DNA from: Micromonospora parastrephiae
Lineage (GTDB): Bacteria; Actinomycetota; Actinomycetes; Mycobacteriales; Micromonosporaceae
DNA: 64,000 nt
Assembly: GCF_016802865.1 (NCBI RefSeq)
Contig: NZ_JAEVHM010000002.1
Coordinates: 1-64,000, forward strand
Reading direction: 5' to 3'
Position 1 is the stretch's first letter; the number at the start of each line of letters is the position of its first letter. Below the pieces are notes generated by a model. It ran no database searches. It saw only the letters and a list, made by a program, of their open reading frames with translations, and was not told where the DNA came from. Positions 33,728-42,510 of the stretch are shown piece by piece. Position numbers and translations under genes: made by a program.

Positions 33728-36055
33728 CTATCCCTTCATCACCCACCGGCCGCCCGACACCCACTCGGCCCCGAGCTGGACGGCCATCTCCCGCCACTCG
33801 ACCCGGAGGAAGTCGGCGCCTCGCTCACGCCGGTCGCGCAGCAACTTGATGATCGCGAAGTGGTTCGACTGGTTGTGTTCGAGCTCCTGTTCCGCCACGC
33901 CGGTGCTGCCGCAACCGGAGACGATCAATGAGCGGCCGGCGAAGGCCGAGCCCTCGGGCCGTTGCCGGACGGAGGTTTCCCGCAGCTGAGGCTTGTGCTT
34001 GTGGCCGTGCAGGACCAGAGAGAACCCGAGCCGGGACAGGCGTTGCTCGACGATGCCCGCATCTCGCACCGTGGACATGTCCAGCAGCACCTCCTCAGCC
34101 CGGCGCGTTGGTTTCAGAGCCTCCGGGTACGGAAGCAGGTGGTGGTGCATGACGGCGGCCCTGACCGAGTCACCGGCGACATCGTCGAGGAGCTTGGCGA
34201 CACGGCCTAGTTGTTTGAGGCCGATGAACCCGTAGTGGTGCTGGTGGTCCTCGAAGACGCACGAGTTCAGCCCCACGAAGGTGATCGGTCCCCGCTGCTG
34301 CACGGAGACGACCTCACTCGGCTCCGGGCGGTCGTGGCCGACGTGGAAGTCCCACGTCACGAGCGGAAAAATCTTGTAGAACAGCTTCTCCCCGTAGAAG
34401 TCGTGGACGAATGTCAGGTAGTTGTCGAAGCGCTTCTGCGGGCTCGCGCGGGCGACATCCCAGTCGATGTCGTGGTTGCCGGGGACGATGACCACCTGGT
34501 CGTGGGACATGCCCAACCCGCCGCACAGCTCCTCGAGGAAGGTGCGAACCAGCGCGAACTCCTCGGCCTTGCCCGTGTAGACCAGGTCGCCGGACAGGAC
34601 GATCGTGGCGTTCGCCGGATCGCACCCTTCGTGGGTCAATGCCCGCATGAACTCGTCGCGGAGCTCAAGGCTCAGGCGGCGGCAGTTCTCGTCATCGCGG
34701 TACCGGTGCATCTCCCGGCCGCCGGGCCCGCTCGTGCCGAAGTGGACGTCGGAGATGTGGAAGATCAGGTGCTGTTGCTGCTCGGTTCGCCGGTCGGTCG
34801 GAGCGCCACCGCGGCCCTCGTTCCGGGAGGCGCGCACGAGCCAGTCGGAGAGCGCCTCCGCTTCCTCCGGGTAGATCCCGGCCTGGCCCAGCATGCGGAT
34901 CTGCTCGGCGGCGGACTGGGCGTCAGCGGGACGGGCGCCGTTCTTCACCGCGTCCTCCGCCCGAGACCGCGCCCGCTCGAAGTCACCCAGCACCAGGTTC
35001 GCCTCCGCCGCCACCAGGTCGGCCCAGTAGTCGCCGACCAGGTACTCCGTCTCCTCGATATCGGAGCGAAGGCCCTGATACAGCTCCCGCCCCCGCTCGG
35101 GGTGGTCCGGGTCGGCCAGGATGACCATGCCGGCGTGCGCGACTCGCAGATACAAACTCTTGGGCGCCAGGCGCATGGCCTGCTCGTAGTACTCGAGGGC
35201 CTCGGCGTAGCGCTGGAGGCGCTTGACCGTGCCGCCGAGCATGCCGAGTGTCTGCGGATCGTGGGGGTTGAGCTCCAAGGCCCGGTTCAGCTCCCGCAGC
35301 CCGCCTTCGAAGTCCTGGAACTTCCTCAGGTAGAACCCTCGCTGGCGATGGACTTCGTAGTCCCCGTCGGCGGCGGGGTACGCCGCCTCGAGCACCGTCG
35401 CGGCGGTCCCGTAGTCCTCCACCCGCGCCAGCTCGTTGGACAGGGCGAGCAGCCCGGAAACCGGCAGGTTGCGGAACTGCTTGGCCCAGTGCCAGACGGC
35501 GACCAACTGTTCGTCGCGCTTGGCGCGAGCGATCTTGGCTGCGAACTCGCGCTCGAACGCCGCTTGGTCATGCTGGGGGTCGGGGGCGACGCCCAGTTCC
35601 TGGAGGGCGTCCTGGACCGGGTTACGCACGGGCCCGTTCGTGACCGTCAACGCGGACCTGAACCGACGTTCGAACGTCTTGTCGTTGCCGAAATCCCGGT
35701 CGTAGAGCAGGATGCGCTGGCTGGCGATGTCGAACGGAAGCGGCGTCTGCTTCTCCGCGACCAGAATCGTCGCTCCCGGCGAGATCGCCTGCCGAACCCC
35801 GAGCTCGTAGTAGACATTGCTGTTGGGCGCGCTGACGTCCGCGAGCACGATGTCCGCCGCGTAGATCTGCTTGATCGCCTGGTTGGTGATGGTGCCGGCT
35901 TCGACGATCTCGTCGATCCGCAGGACCCGGAAGCCCTCTGCCTCGGCTGTCGGCCGCAGCACTTGGGTATAGAAGGCGTCGAAGTCATGTTCCGTACCAT
36001 CGGTCAGGGACCGCACGCCAAACGGCATGATCACAAAAAGTAGGGGACGCTTCAC
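33728..36055 (-). CDS. NDT/TIR-like domain, TPR, calcineurin-like phosphoesterase fusion
   Basis: A 775-residue protein from the GTG at 36055, placed where the family pattern begins (FVIMPFG at residues 7-13); the ribosome site is weak. Residues 1-140 form a Rossmann-like domain with DIVLADVSAPNSNVYYELG, E84 matching the catalytic Glu of nucleoside 2-deoxyribosyltransferases and related TIR-like domains. Residues about 185-415 are TPR-type helical repeats (ALELNPHDPQTLGMLGG, LEYYEQAMRLAP). Residues 430-775 are a metallophosphoesterase with all motifs: D436xH438, GD489-490, GNHD 526-529, HHH 637-639, GHKH 684-687. No signal or membrane segment. With the SLATT gene 11 bp downstream it resembles a nucleotide-based immune module: sensing or nucleotide cleavage, phosphoesterase control and membrane effector. 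Role is inferred. Confidence 0.8.
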   Translation of the reverse strand: MKRPLLFVIMPFGVRSLTDGTEHDFDAFYTQVLRPTAEAEGFRVLRIDEIVEAGTITNQAIKQIYAADIVLADVSAPNSNVYYELGVRQAISPGATILVAEKQTPLPFDIASQRILLYDRDFGNDKTFERRFRSALTVTNGPVRNPVQDALQELGVAPDPQHDQAAFEREFAAKIARAKRDEQLVAVWHWAKQFRNLPVSGLLALSNELARVEDYGTAATVLEAAYPAADGDYEVHRQRGFYLRKFQDFEGGLRELNRALELNPHDPQTLGMLGGTVKRLQRYAEALEYYEQAMRLAPKSLYLRVAHAGMVILADPDHPERGRELYQGLRSDIEETEYLVGDYWADLVAAEANLVLGDFERARSRAEDAVKNGARPADAQSAAEQIRMLGQAGIYPEEAEALSDWLVRASRNEGRGGAPTDRRTEQQQHLIFHISDVHFGTSGPGGREMHRYRDDENCRRLSLELRDEFMRALTHEGCDPANATIVLSGDLVYTGKAEEFALVRTFLEELCGGLGMSHDQVVIVPGNHDIDWDVARASPQKRFDNYLTFVHDFYGEKLFYKIFPLVTWDFHVGHDRPEPSEVVSVQQRGPITFVGLNSCVFEDHQHHYGFIGLKQLGRVAKLLDDVAGDSVRAAVMHHHLLPYPEALKPTRRAEEVLLDMSTVRDAGIVEQRLSRLGFSLVLHGHKHKPQLRETSVRQRPEGSAFAGRSLIVSGCGSTGVAEQELEHNQSNHFAIIKLLRDRRERGADFLRVEWREMAVQLGAEWVSGGRWVMKG

Positions 36056-36297
36056 CCATTGCAGACTAGTAGGTGGAGTCCCACGGACGGGAGCGGGACT
36101 CCCGCTGTGCAGCGGAGAGCATGAGAGGCCGGTGCACGTGCGAGCCCGTTCGCCGCCGTCGAACACTTCGCGACGCGTGAGTGACCCTGATTCTTAACTC
36201 CGATGTCACCGCCCGATTCCACAGGTGACGTGTCGGTGTCCGCCCGCGGGGGTTGGCTGTCAGTCGTCGCACTTGCCTTGACCAGGAGCTGATCCAC

Positions 36298-37752
36298 GTG
36301 CCTTCCTCTCGCCGTACCTTCCTCGCTGGCGGCGCCGCCGCCGGCGTAGGCCTTGCCGTCGCGGGCGGCCTGCCGTCCCTGGCTCAGGCCAGCCCGGGCC
36401 GGCCCCAGCCGCCGGTCAAGGGCGGACACCCGCCCTTCCCGCCGCTCGTGGACGATCCCGATGGCATCCTGGCCCTGCCCGAGGGCTTCAGCTACACCGT
36501 GGTCACCCGCACCGGCATCACCCGCCTCGACCGCGGCCAGGGCACAACCCCGTCGGACCACGACGGCATGGCCGTCTACGACGCCGGCCACGGCCGTTAC
36601 ACGCTGATTCAGAACCACGAGATCGACCCGGGCGCCGAGTTCGGCGTACCGCACGTCAAGGGAACGGTCTACGACGCGGGCGCCGTCGACGCCGGTGGTT
36701 GCACCGTGATCAAGACCGACCGCGCGGGCCGGAACCTGGGTGAGTTCGTCGCTCTCTCCGGCACGATCTCCAACTGCGCCGGCGGGCCAACCCCCTGGGG
36801 GACCTGGCTCACCTGCGAGGAAACCGAGGACCGGGCCGGCGACGAGTGGGAAGAGGACGGCCGGTCCGGTGTCTTCCAGAAGGACCACGGCTACGTCTTT
36901 GAGGTTTGGGCCGACGGCAGCGCGGACCCGAGGCCGATCAAGTGCCTGGGCCGCTACTCCCACGAGGCCCTGGCGGTCGACAAGGACCGCACCAGGATCT
37001 ACCTCTCCGAGGACGCCGACGGACCCAACGGCCTCTTCTACCGCTGGACGGCGCCGGGTGGCGTCAAGCTGGGTCCCGGCGTGCTCACCCACCTCGCACC
37101 GAACGCCGGTGTCCTCGCCGCGATGCAGATCATCATGGACGACGGATCGGTGCTGCCGGACGTCGCCTACCTGACCTCCGCCCAGCTGAACCGCCCCTTC
37201 CCCGTACGGTGGATCGAGGTTCCGGACCGCGACGCGCGGACCACGTCCGTCCGCGAGCAGTTCGCCGACGGCCAGGTCACCCGCGGCCGCAAGTTCGAGG
37301 GCGTGTGGGGCACCGACGAGGGCGTGTACGTGGTCAACTCGTACGCCTGGGACGACGGTGACCTGCCGGCGGACGCCGCGCCGCACGACGGCATGGTCTG
37401 GTTCTACAACTACAAGGCCCAGACCATCCAGCTGGTGACGTACTTCCCGCACCAGACGGCCTCCGAGGAGGGGGCGCCGGTCAAGTACACCGACCTCACC
37501 TTCGACGGCCCGGACAACGTGACCGTCACCCCGTGGGGAAGCCTCGTGCTCGCCGAGGACGGCACGGGCGCCTCGCACGTGCTCAGCACGGTCCCCGGTG
37601 GCCCGACGTACGCGATCGCCCGCAACCAGCTCAACGACTCGGAGTTCTGCGGACCGACCTTCACGGCCGACGGCAGGGTGCTCTTCGTCAACATGCAGGA
37701 CCCCGGCCTCACCCTGGCCATCACCGGCCCGTGGGAGAAGTACCTGGGCTGA
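36298..37752 (+). CDS. PhoX-type secreted alkaline phosphatase (DUF839)
   Basis: A 484-residue PhoX-family protein. The GTG at 36298 is preferred for its AGGAG site and because it places the Tat signal SSRRTFLAGGAAAG at the N-terminus. PhoX hallmarks are visible: FSYTVVTRTG, SDHDGMAVYD, LIQNHE, GGPTPWGTWLTCEE, SHEALAVD and DGPDNVTVTPWGSLVLAEDG. These enzymes hydrolyse phosphomonoesters outside the cell using iron and calcium and are exported folded by Tat, usually under phosphate control. I could not find a clear PHO box in the 242-bp upstream region. It ends in a strong terminator. Confidence 0.92.
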   Translation: MPSSRRTFLAGGAAAGVGLAVAGGLPSLAQASPGRPQPPVKGGHPPFPPLVDDPDGILALPEGFSYTVVTRTGITRLDRGQGTTPSDHDGMAVYDAGHGRYTLIQNHEIDPGAEFGVPHVKGTVYDAGAVDAGGCTVIKTDRAGRNLGEFVALSGTISNCAGGPTPWGTWLTCEETEDRAGDEWEEDGRSGVFQKDHGYVFEVWADGSADPRPIKCLGRYSHEALAVDKDRTRIYLSEDADGPNGLFYRWTAPGGVKLGPGVLTHLAPNAGVLAAMQIIMDDGSVLPDVAYLTSAQLNRPFPVRWIEVPDRDARTTSVREQFADGQVTRGRKFEGVWGTDEGVYVVNSYAWDDGDLPADAAPHDGMVWFYNYKAQTIQLVTYFPHQTASEEGAPVKYTDLTFDGPDNVTVTPWGSLVLAEDGTGASHVLSTVPGGPTYAIARNQLNDSEFCGPTFTADGRVLFVNMQDPGLTLAITGPWEKYLG

Positions 37753-37769
37753 CCAAGCCGGACCGACCG

Positions 37770-37801
37770 GGTGGGGGCCAGGCGATCCGCCTGCCCCCAC
37801 C
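37770..37801 (+). terminator. Terminator after phoX
   Basis: GGTGGGGGC (37770-37778) pairs with GCCCCCACC (37793-37801), extended by CAGGCG/CGCCTG; 18 bp after the stop codon. Confidence 0.75.
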
Positions 37802-37893
37802 GTGTCCCCGGCCTGACTCGTCGGGCCGCGGCCGTGTGTCCGATGGTGTGCACATCCCTGTCACTACGACGTGTCCATGGCACCCTCGACAGC

Positions 37894-38817
37894 GTGCTGC
37901 CGGAATTCTCCGATTCCCCTAAACATCCGTGGGCCGAGTACATCGCGACATTCTCGGAGAGCGAGGTGGAGGAGATTGGGGACGCCGACCTGCCTGATTT
38001 ATCCGCCATCCCGTGCGATTTCGACGAATCCGGGACCAGCTCGACGACAGATCTCGAGCTCATGGAGCTTTCCGAGATCCCCGGGCAGGAGCCGGACATC
38101 GCCGATCCGCTCGTCGAGACAACAGCTATGACTGCGGCAGAGGCAACGGACACTCCCGAGCGCACAGACCTTCCCGAGGTCCCAGAGCGGACCCGGGACC
38201 TTCCCGATCAGCTCGTCGAGACAGCAGCTACGACTGCCGCGAAGGCAGTGCTGTGGAAGGCCATGGAGGTCACGGCCGACGCTCTCGCCCCCGGCAGTGG
38301 GCTCGTCGTTCGGGTCACGAAGATCATTATTGATTGTCGCGGGGCTGTGAAGAGCTACGAACAGGGCGATGGCATCCTCCTCAACGTTCCGCTCCTCGAT
38401 CTCCCCGGCCGGGACTTCTCCGCGAGTCTGCGGCTCCGGATCTTCGCCGATAACCCGTCTCCCGGCCTGCCCGCGGACCTCGCGATCGACTATGTCTCCG
38501 CGGACGGCCGGTTGGACAGGCTCAACCTCGTCGAGAGCGCCGACGCCTCGCCGATCCACGGGACCGACCTGCAGGGCCACAACCTTGATCTCCTGTTCCG
38601 CCACCCGCAGCGCCTCGTCCCAGCGGACACCGTCACCTATCTGCACCAACCGACCCGGACCGGGTGGATCGTGGTGCAACCGCTCGGAGCGCCGCCACGC
38701 TGCGAGGCATGGTTCACGTACAAGCTCAGCCTCACTCTCAACAGGCCGACCGAAACGGAGGCCAGGTGCACACGGTGTGGGCGGGTCGCGCCCGCCGAGC
38801 ACGTATGCCTGAACTGA
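37894..38817 (+). CDS. Unknown acidic protein with C-terminal zinc-ribbon-like end
   Basis: About 307 residues from a GTG at 37894; an ATG at 37843 would add 17 residues, and neither has a good ribosome site. The first third is very acidic and repetitive (LMELSEIPGQEP, LPEVPERTRDLPDQLVETAATTA). The middle resembles a folded helix plus beta domain (LWKAMEVTADALAPGSGLVVRVTKIIID, then GRDFSASLRLRIFAD). The last residues read RCTRCGRVAPAEHVCLN, a probable metal-binding tail. No signal or membrane segment. No family recognised. It lies between phoX and a convergent small membrane protein gene. Confidence 0.65.
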   Translation: MLPEFSDSPKHPWAEYIATFSESEVEEIGDADLPDLSAIPCDFDESGTSSTTDLELMELSEIPGQEPDIADPLVETTAMTAAEATDTPERTDLPEVPERTRDLPDQLVETAATTAAKAVLWKAMEVTADALAPGSGLVVRVTKIIIDCRGAVKSYEQGDGILLNVPLLDLPGRDFSASLRLRIFADNPSPGLPADLAIDYVSADGRLDRLNLVESADASPIHGTDLQGHNLDLLFRHPQRLVPADTVTYLHQPTRTGWIVVQPLGAPPRCEAWFTYKLSLTLNRPTETEARCTRCGRVAPAEHVCLN

Positions 38818-38823
38818 CCCGCA

Positions 38824-38867
38824 TCGGGCGCCTGGGCCCGCGTTCACGGGCGTGACGGGCCGCCCGA
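38824..38867. terminator. Bidirectional terminator-like hairpin
   Basis: TCGGGCG (38824-38830) pairs with CGCCCGA (38861-38867), with inner GGCCCG/CGGGC pairing, between two convergent genes. Confidence 0.55.
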
Positions 38868-38877
38868 CGAGCCGAGG

Positions 38878-39447
38878 TCAGGCCGCCGTCAGGTTGTATT
38901 CGCGCTCGGTGAACAGGTCCACATCACGGGGTCCCAGCTTGGCTATCCGGCGGGCGTGCAGTGCGAGCTGCCCGCGTGCTTCGCCGAGGCGGCGGGTGGC
39001 GACCACCATGTCATCGCTCACCTCGAACGATTCCTTGCCGCTGGACTTCATGGCCGCGTCCATCACTCCGTTGAACGCGGTCATGAGCCCGTTGGCCAGG
39101 GCGATGCCGTCCTGGTCGCCGCTGGTCCAGATCTGCGACCAGGCGGCCTCCACGGTGGCCATGTCCCGGGCCAGCCAGTCGTGCAGCACCATCGGATCCA
39201 GCGGCTTCTGCCCACCGAAAAGCTGGTCGCCCACCTCCCGCAGACCCGAGCGCCAGTATCTGGTCTGCCGCAGCGCCTCGGCCTTGTGCGACAGGCGCAG
39301 GGCGCCGGACAGCATGAGGATGTACGCGCGTTGCAGGTCGGCCCGCTCCCGGTGTCGCCGCCTGAGCCGAGTTTGCAACATGACCACGAACAGGGACGCG
39401 CAGGCGGTGATCGCAGAGCCGAGCAGAGCGGCGACGGTCGAATTCAC
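38878..39447 (-). CDS. Small single-pass membrane protein of unknown function
   Basis: About 189 residues from a GTG at 39447. It begins with one membrane segment (TVAALLGSAITACASLFVVML) followed by a basic stretch (QTRLRRRHRERADLQ) and a long alpha-helical, mixed-charge region (LMLSGALRLSHKAEALRQTRYW, DMATVEAAWSQIWTSGDQDG). Topology suggests an N-terminal anchor with a cytoplasmic helical bundle. No known family. The start could be different because no ribosome site is evident and the reading frame stays open to 39717. Confidence 0.65.
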   Translation of the reverse strand: MNSTVAALLGSAITACASLFVVMLQTRLRRRHRERADLQRAYILMLSGALRLSHKAEALRQTRYWRSGLREVGDQLFGGQKPLDPMVLHDWLARDMATVEAAWSQIWTSGDQDGIALANGLMTAFNGVMDAAMKSSGKESFEVSDDMVVATRRLGEARGQLALHARRIAKLGPRDVDLFTEREYNLTAA

Positions 39448-39616
39448 GCCGACATGATGCCCGCCGATGGTCGGCCCCGACGCGCGGGGTCGGCCGCGGC
39501 CGTTGAGCGACAGTGGAGCATCGGGCTGGACGCGAGGGATGCGTCGCCGATTCATCTCCCACGTGACGGCGTGTGGCTGCCGTGCCACAAGCGCGGCACG
39601 GCAGCCACACCGGGGG

Positions 39617-39946
39617 TCACCCGTCGTGTTTTGCCTGGCACGGCACGCAGAAGCGAGCGTGCGGGAGGATTTCAAGCCGCTCGGCCGGGATGTTCTGGCC
39701 GCACTTCTCGCAGGCACCGTAGGTGCCGTCGCTGATCCGGCTCAGCGCACCGGTGATCTGCTCGATGGTGCGGCGGGTCGCCACCAGCAGCGCGGCGCGG
39801 TTGTGAGCCTCGCTGGGGTCGCCGGTGTCGTCGTTGAGCTCGGTCAGTTCCCGCAGCCGAGCCGTCTGCGTGGCGAAGTCTTCCGCCAGGGACGCTCGCA
39901 GATCAGCCAGCCAACTCTGGTCGACGGATCGATGATCGACGCTCAT
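39617..39946 (-). CDS. TraR/DksA-family C4 zinc-finger protein
   Basis: A 109-residue TraR/DksA-type protein; the ATG at 39946 has GAAAGG upstream. An N-terminal coiled coil (RASLAEDFATQTARLRELTELNDDTGDPSEA) precedes a C4 zinc finger in YGACEKCGQNIPAERLEILPHARFCVPCQ. Family members bind RNA polymerase through the secondary channel and modulate transcription with or without ppGpp. The coiled-coil tip here carries DD, but the longer DksA arrangement is not complete, so effect on RNAP is uncertain. A genuine intrinsic terminator with a T-run lies 20 nt upstream of the start, in sense orientation. Confidence 0.88.
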   Translation of the reverse strand: MSVDHRSVDQSWLADLRASLAEDFATQTARLRELTELNDDTGDPSEAHNRAALLVATRRTIEQITGALSRISDGTYGACEKCGQNIPAERLEILPHARFCVPCQAKHDG

Positions 39947-39965
39947 GGTCTACCTTTCGAGAGGG

Positions 39966-40005
39966 GCGTAAAAAGAAAAGGGCCGAAGCTCTGACAGCTT
40001 CGCCC
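39966..40005 (-). terminator. Intrinsic terminator just upstream of the TraR/DksA gene, possible attenuator
   Basis: On the minus strand GGGCGAAGCT, loop GTCAG, AGCTTCGGCCC is followed by TTTTCTTTTT. It ends 20 nt before the start codon at 39946. T-tailed terminators are unusual in such GC-rich DNA. It may stop upstream transcripts or act as an attenuator. Between here and 40323 no gene is convincing; an 84-90-codon frame overlapping the hairpin exists but has no recognisable family. Confidence 0.7.
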
Positions 40006-40323
40006 TGGCGGTCGTTCCGGGATGCAACGATTCCGCGGGAGGGCCTCGGCCGGTTCGCGCCGGGCTCGACAGCCTGTGCGTCGGCGCGATGTGCGGCGCG
40101 CCGACAACCGGCACCCTCATTCCGGCGAGCAGACGCGCCACCGTCGCCACGCGGACAGCCCCGGATGCCGCCACCTCAGTGACGGCACGGAAGCGGAACG
40201 TCACCGGGGCCATGCCTCCACCATAGGGCGGTGACTGCGGCAAAGCCAACGCCCATGGCGGGAGCTCACTCCGGCCGCGATCAGCTTCGCCCGTCGACCT
40301 GCCGGGGTACAGGCACGGACGGC

Positions 40324-40902
40324 TCAGACATGCGGGGTGGGCCGGTAGATGAGTTCCTGGGAGCGACCGTCGAGTGTCCGACCCTCGATCAGCTCCAGGT
40401 CGAAGTCGGCCGCCCCCTGGAAGATCGGTTCCGTTCCGGTCCGACCGGTGATCACCGGGAAGATCGTCACCTGGACGAGGTCGACCAGACCGGCGGCCAT
40501 CAGCGCCCGGTTCATCGACAGGCTGCCGTGCGAGCGCAAGGGCACGTCGGACTCCTCCTTGAGCCGGGCGACGACGTCGACGGCGTCGCCGCGCACGACG
40601 GTCGCGTCCGGCCAGTCGAGGGGGTCTTCCAGCGTGTTCGACACCACCGTCGCCGGGAGGCTCCTCATCCGGGTGACCCAGGCGTCCCGGACCTCGGACT
40701 CCTCGGTGCTCGCGGCCAGCATCTGCGCGAACACCCGGTACGTGCCGGCCCCGAAGACCATGCGTTGCTCCTCGCCGTACGAGGCGAGGCGGTGCTCAAG
40801 CAACTCGGGGCCCTGCTTACCCCAGTAGCCGCCCCAGCTGCCGCTGGTGGTGCCGAAGCCATCGAGGCTGGAAAAGACGTCGAAGGTGTAGGTAGCGGTC
40901 AT
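40324..40902 (-). CDS. Dihydrofolate reductase-family protein (RibD C-terminal-like)
   Basis: A 192-residue protein of the RibD-C/DHFR-like family, common as a general reductase in actinobacteria. Visible pattern: YTFDVFSSLDGFG start, GAGTYRVFAQML, PATVVSNTLEDPLDWPDATVV, and a VDLVQVTIFPVITGRTGTEPIF segment. The start at 40902 (CTGGAGTG upstream) overlaps the end of the broken sigma-factor gene by 4 nt. Such proteins often occur as the target gene of ECF42-type sigma factors together with DGPF proteins, which fits the upstream genes. Substrate unknown. Confidence 0.87.
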   Translation of the reverse strand: MTATYTFDVFSSLDGFGTTSGSWGGYWGKQGPELLEHRLASYGEEQRMVFGAGTYRVFAQMLAASTEESEVRDAWVTRMRSLPATVVSNTLEDPLDWPDATVVRGDAVDVVARLKEESDVPLRSHGSLSMNRALMAAGLVDLVQVTIFPVITGRTGTEPIFQGAADFDLELIEGRTLDGRSQELIYRPTPHV

Positions 40903-42097
40903 GATTCACTCCAGGTGCGTGTGAGTTCGGTACGACGGTTGCGCAGGAAGGCGCGCTCGGTCTCGTTGGTGGCCAGTGCCATGGCCTGGTCGTAGGCGGC
41001 TCGGGCCTCCTCGTCGCGTCCGAGCCGAGCCAGCAGTTCCGCCCGGGTGGCGGGCAGCCGGTGGTAGCCCGGGAGGTCGACGTTCTCCAACGCCGCGAGG
41101 GCAACCGCCGGTCCGTGCACTTCGGCGACGGCGACCGCACGGTTGAGAGCGACGACAGGTGTTGGCGCGAGCGCGAGGAGCTGGTCGTACAGTGCCAGGA
41201 CCTGCGGCCAGTCGGTGGCCTCGCCGTCGGTGTGCACCGCGCTGATCGCGGCCTGGATCTGGTACGGGCCGGGTCGGTTACGCCGCAGGCAACGGCGGAC
41301 CAGGTCGTGGCCCTCGGTGATGAGTGCCCGGTTCCACAACGACCGGTCCTGGTCGGCCAGCAGCACCAGTTCGCCGGTCGGGTCGAGCCGGGCCGGGCGG
41401 CGCGCTCGGTCAGCAGCAGCAGGGCGAGCAGGCCCAGGACCTCGGGTTCGTCGGGCATCAACGCGGCGAGCTCGCGGGCGAGCCGGATCGCCTCGGCGCA
41501 CAGGTCCGTTCTGATCAGCGGTCCGGCGGTGGACGTGTAGCCCTCGTTGAACATCAGGTAGAGCACGGTGAGCACGGGCGGCAGCCGGTCCGGCAGCTCA
41601 TGCTCGGCGGGCACCCGGTAAGGGATGGCGGCATCTCGGATCTTCTTTTTGGCGCGCACGATTCGTTGGGCGACGGTCGCCTCCTGAATCAGGTAGGCCC
41701 GGGCGATCTCAGGTACTTCGAGGCCACCGAGCAGGCGGAGCGTGAGGGCGGTCCGCGCGTCAGGGGCGAGCGCCGGGTGGCAACAGGTGAAGATGAGTCG
41801 CAGCTGGTCGTCCTTCACCGGTCCCACCTCTCGGGGCTCGTCCTGGTGATGCAGCAGCAGGGCCTGGGCGTGCCGGGCCTCGCGGGTCGACTCCCGGCGG
41901 AGCCGGTCGACGGCCCGGTTGCGTGCGGTGGTCACGATCCAGGCGCCCGGGTTCGGCGGCGGCGTCTGCCATTTCTGCACCGCGGTGGTGAAGGCGTCCT
42001 GGACCGCCTCCTCGGCGAGGTTGATGTCACCGAGGAGGCGGGCCAGGGTGGCGACGCAGCGGCCGTACTCCGCGCGGTAGATGCTCGCCAGGTCCAT
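40899..42097 (-). pseudogene. ECF42-type sigma factor with TPR-like extension, frameshifted
   Basis: The N-terminal sigma regions read IYRAEYGRCVATLARLLGDINLAEEAVQDAF and, for region 4, GLEVPEIARAYLIQEATVAQRIVRAKKKI, followed by the family's long C-terminal helical extension (LPPVLTVLYLMFNEGYTSTAG, PDEPEVLGLLALLLLTE). At about 41397-41405 the frame is lost; the continuation RPARLDPTGELVLLADQDRSLWNR to the end is in another frame. A single-base deletion in a GC run explains this. Restored, it would be about 399 residues, normal for ECF42, which lack anti-sigma factors and depend on the C-terminal extension. If real, the mutation removes the extension's second half. The upstream neighbour is a DGPF protein gene, as for the intact copy at 46806-48095. 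Confidence 0.82.
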
Positions 42098-42117
42098 GTC
42101 GGGTGGCCGGCTGCTGT

Positions 42118-42471
42118 TCAGGCTTGGGACAGGTCGTCGAAGGGGCGCACCTCGACCGGGCCGCACGCCGCGGCGCACTTCTCGGCCCAGGCCAGCGCCG
42201 CGTCCAGGTCCGCGCACTTGATGACCCAGAATCCGGCGATGTGCTCCTTCGTCTCGGCGAACGGGCCGTCGCTCATGGTGGTGGTGCCGTTGTCGACCCG
42301 GACGACGGTGGCGCTGTCCGGTGACGTGAGTCCCCCGGCGAAGACCCAGGCGCCCGCGGCCTGCAGTTCGTCGTTGATCCGGTCGGTCTCCCTGAACATG
42401 GTCTGCATCTCCTCGTCAGACGGGGCCGGCGCGCCCTCGACGAAGTGCACGGAAAGCAGGTACTGCTTCAT
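42118..42471 (-). CDS. YciI/DGPF-domain protein
   Basis: A 117-residue ferredoxin-like-fold YciI-family protein with the eponymous DGPF motif (TMSDGPFAETKEHIAGFWVIK). GGAGGAC lies upstream of the ATG at 42471. DGPF proteins are the standard genomic partners and probable targets of ECF42 sigma factors; the sigma gene begins 20 bp downstream. Biochemical activity is not established. The second DGPF copy at 46448-46804 is a paralogue with the same role in its module. Confidence 0.88.
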   Translation of the reverse strand: MKQYLLSVHFVEGAPAPSDEEMQTMFRETDRINDELQAAGAWVFAGGLTSPDSATVVRVDNGTTTMSDGPFAETKEHIAGFWVIKCADLDAALAWAEKCAAACGPVEVRPFDDLSQA

Positions 42472-42510
42472 GACGGTCCTCCAGTAGTTCGACGGTGGAA
42501 TGACGACAGG

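Noticed and set aside
34211-36043. 610-codon plus-strand frame opposite the fusion protein
   Set aside because: No ribosome site or motifs; minus-strand protein has complete phosphoesterase and NDT-like motifs.
36056-36297. PHO box before phoX
   Set aside because: I looked for tandem GTTCACC-like repeats and found none clear enough to call.
39950-40249. Short frame upstream of the TraR/DksA gene as a leader peptide
   Set aside because: It overlaps the terminator and ends 4 nt before the gene, but has no family match, and its first start has a poorly spaced ribosome site; not enough to call a CDS.
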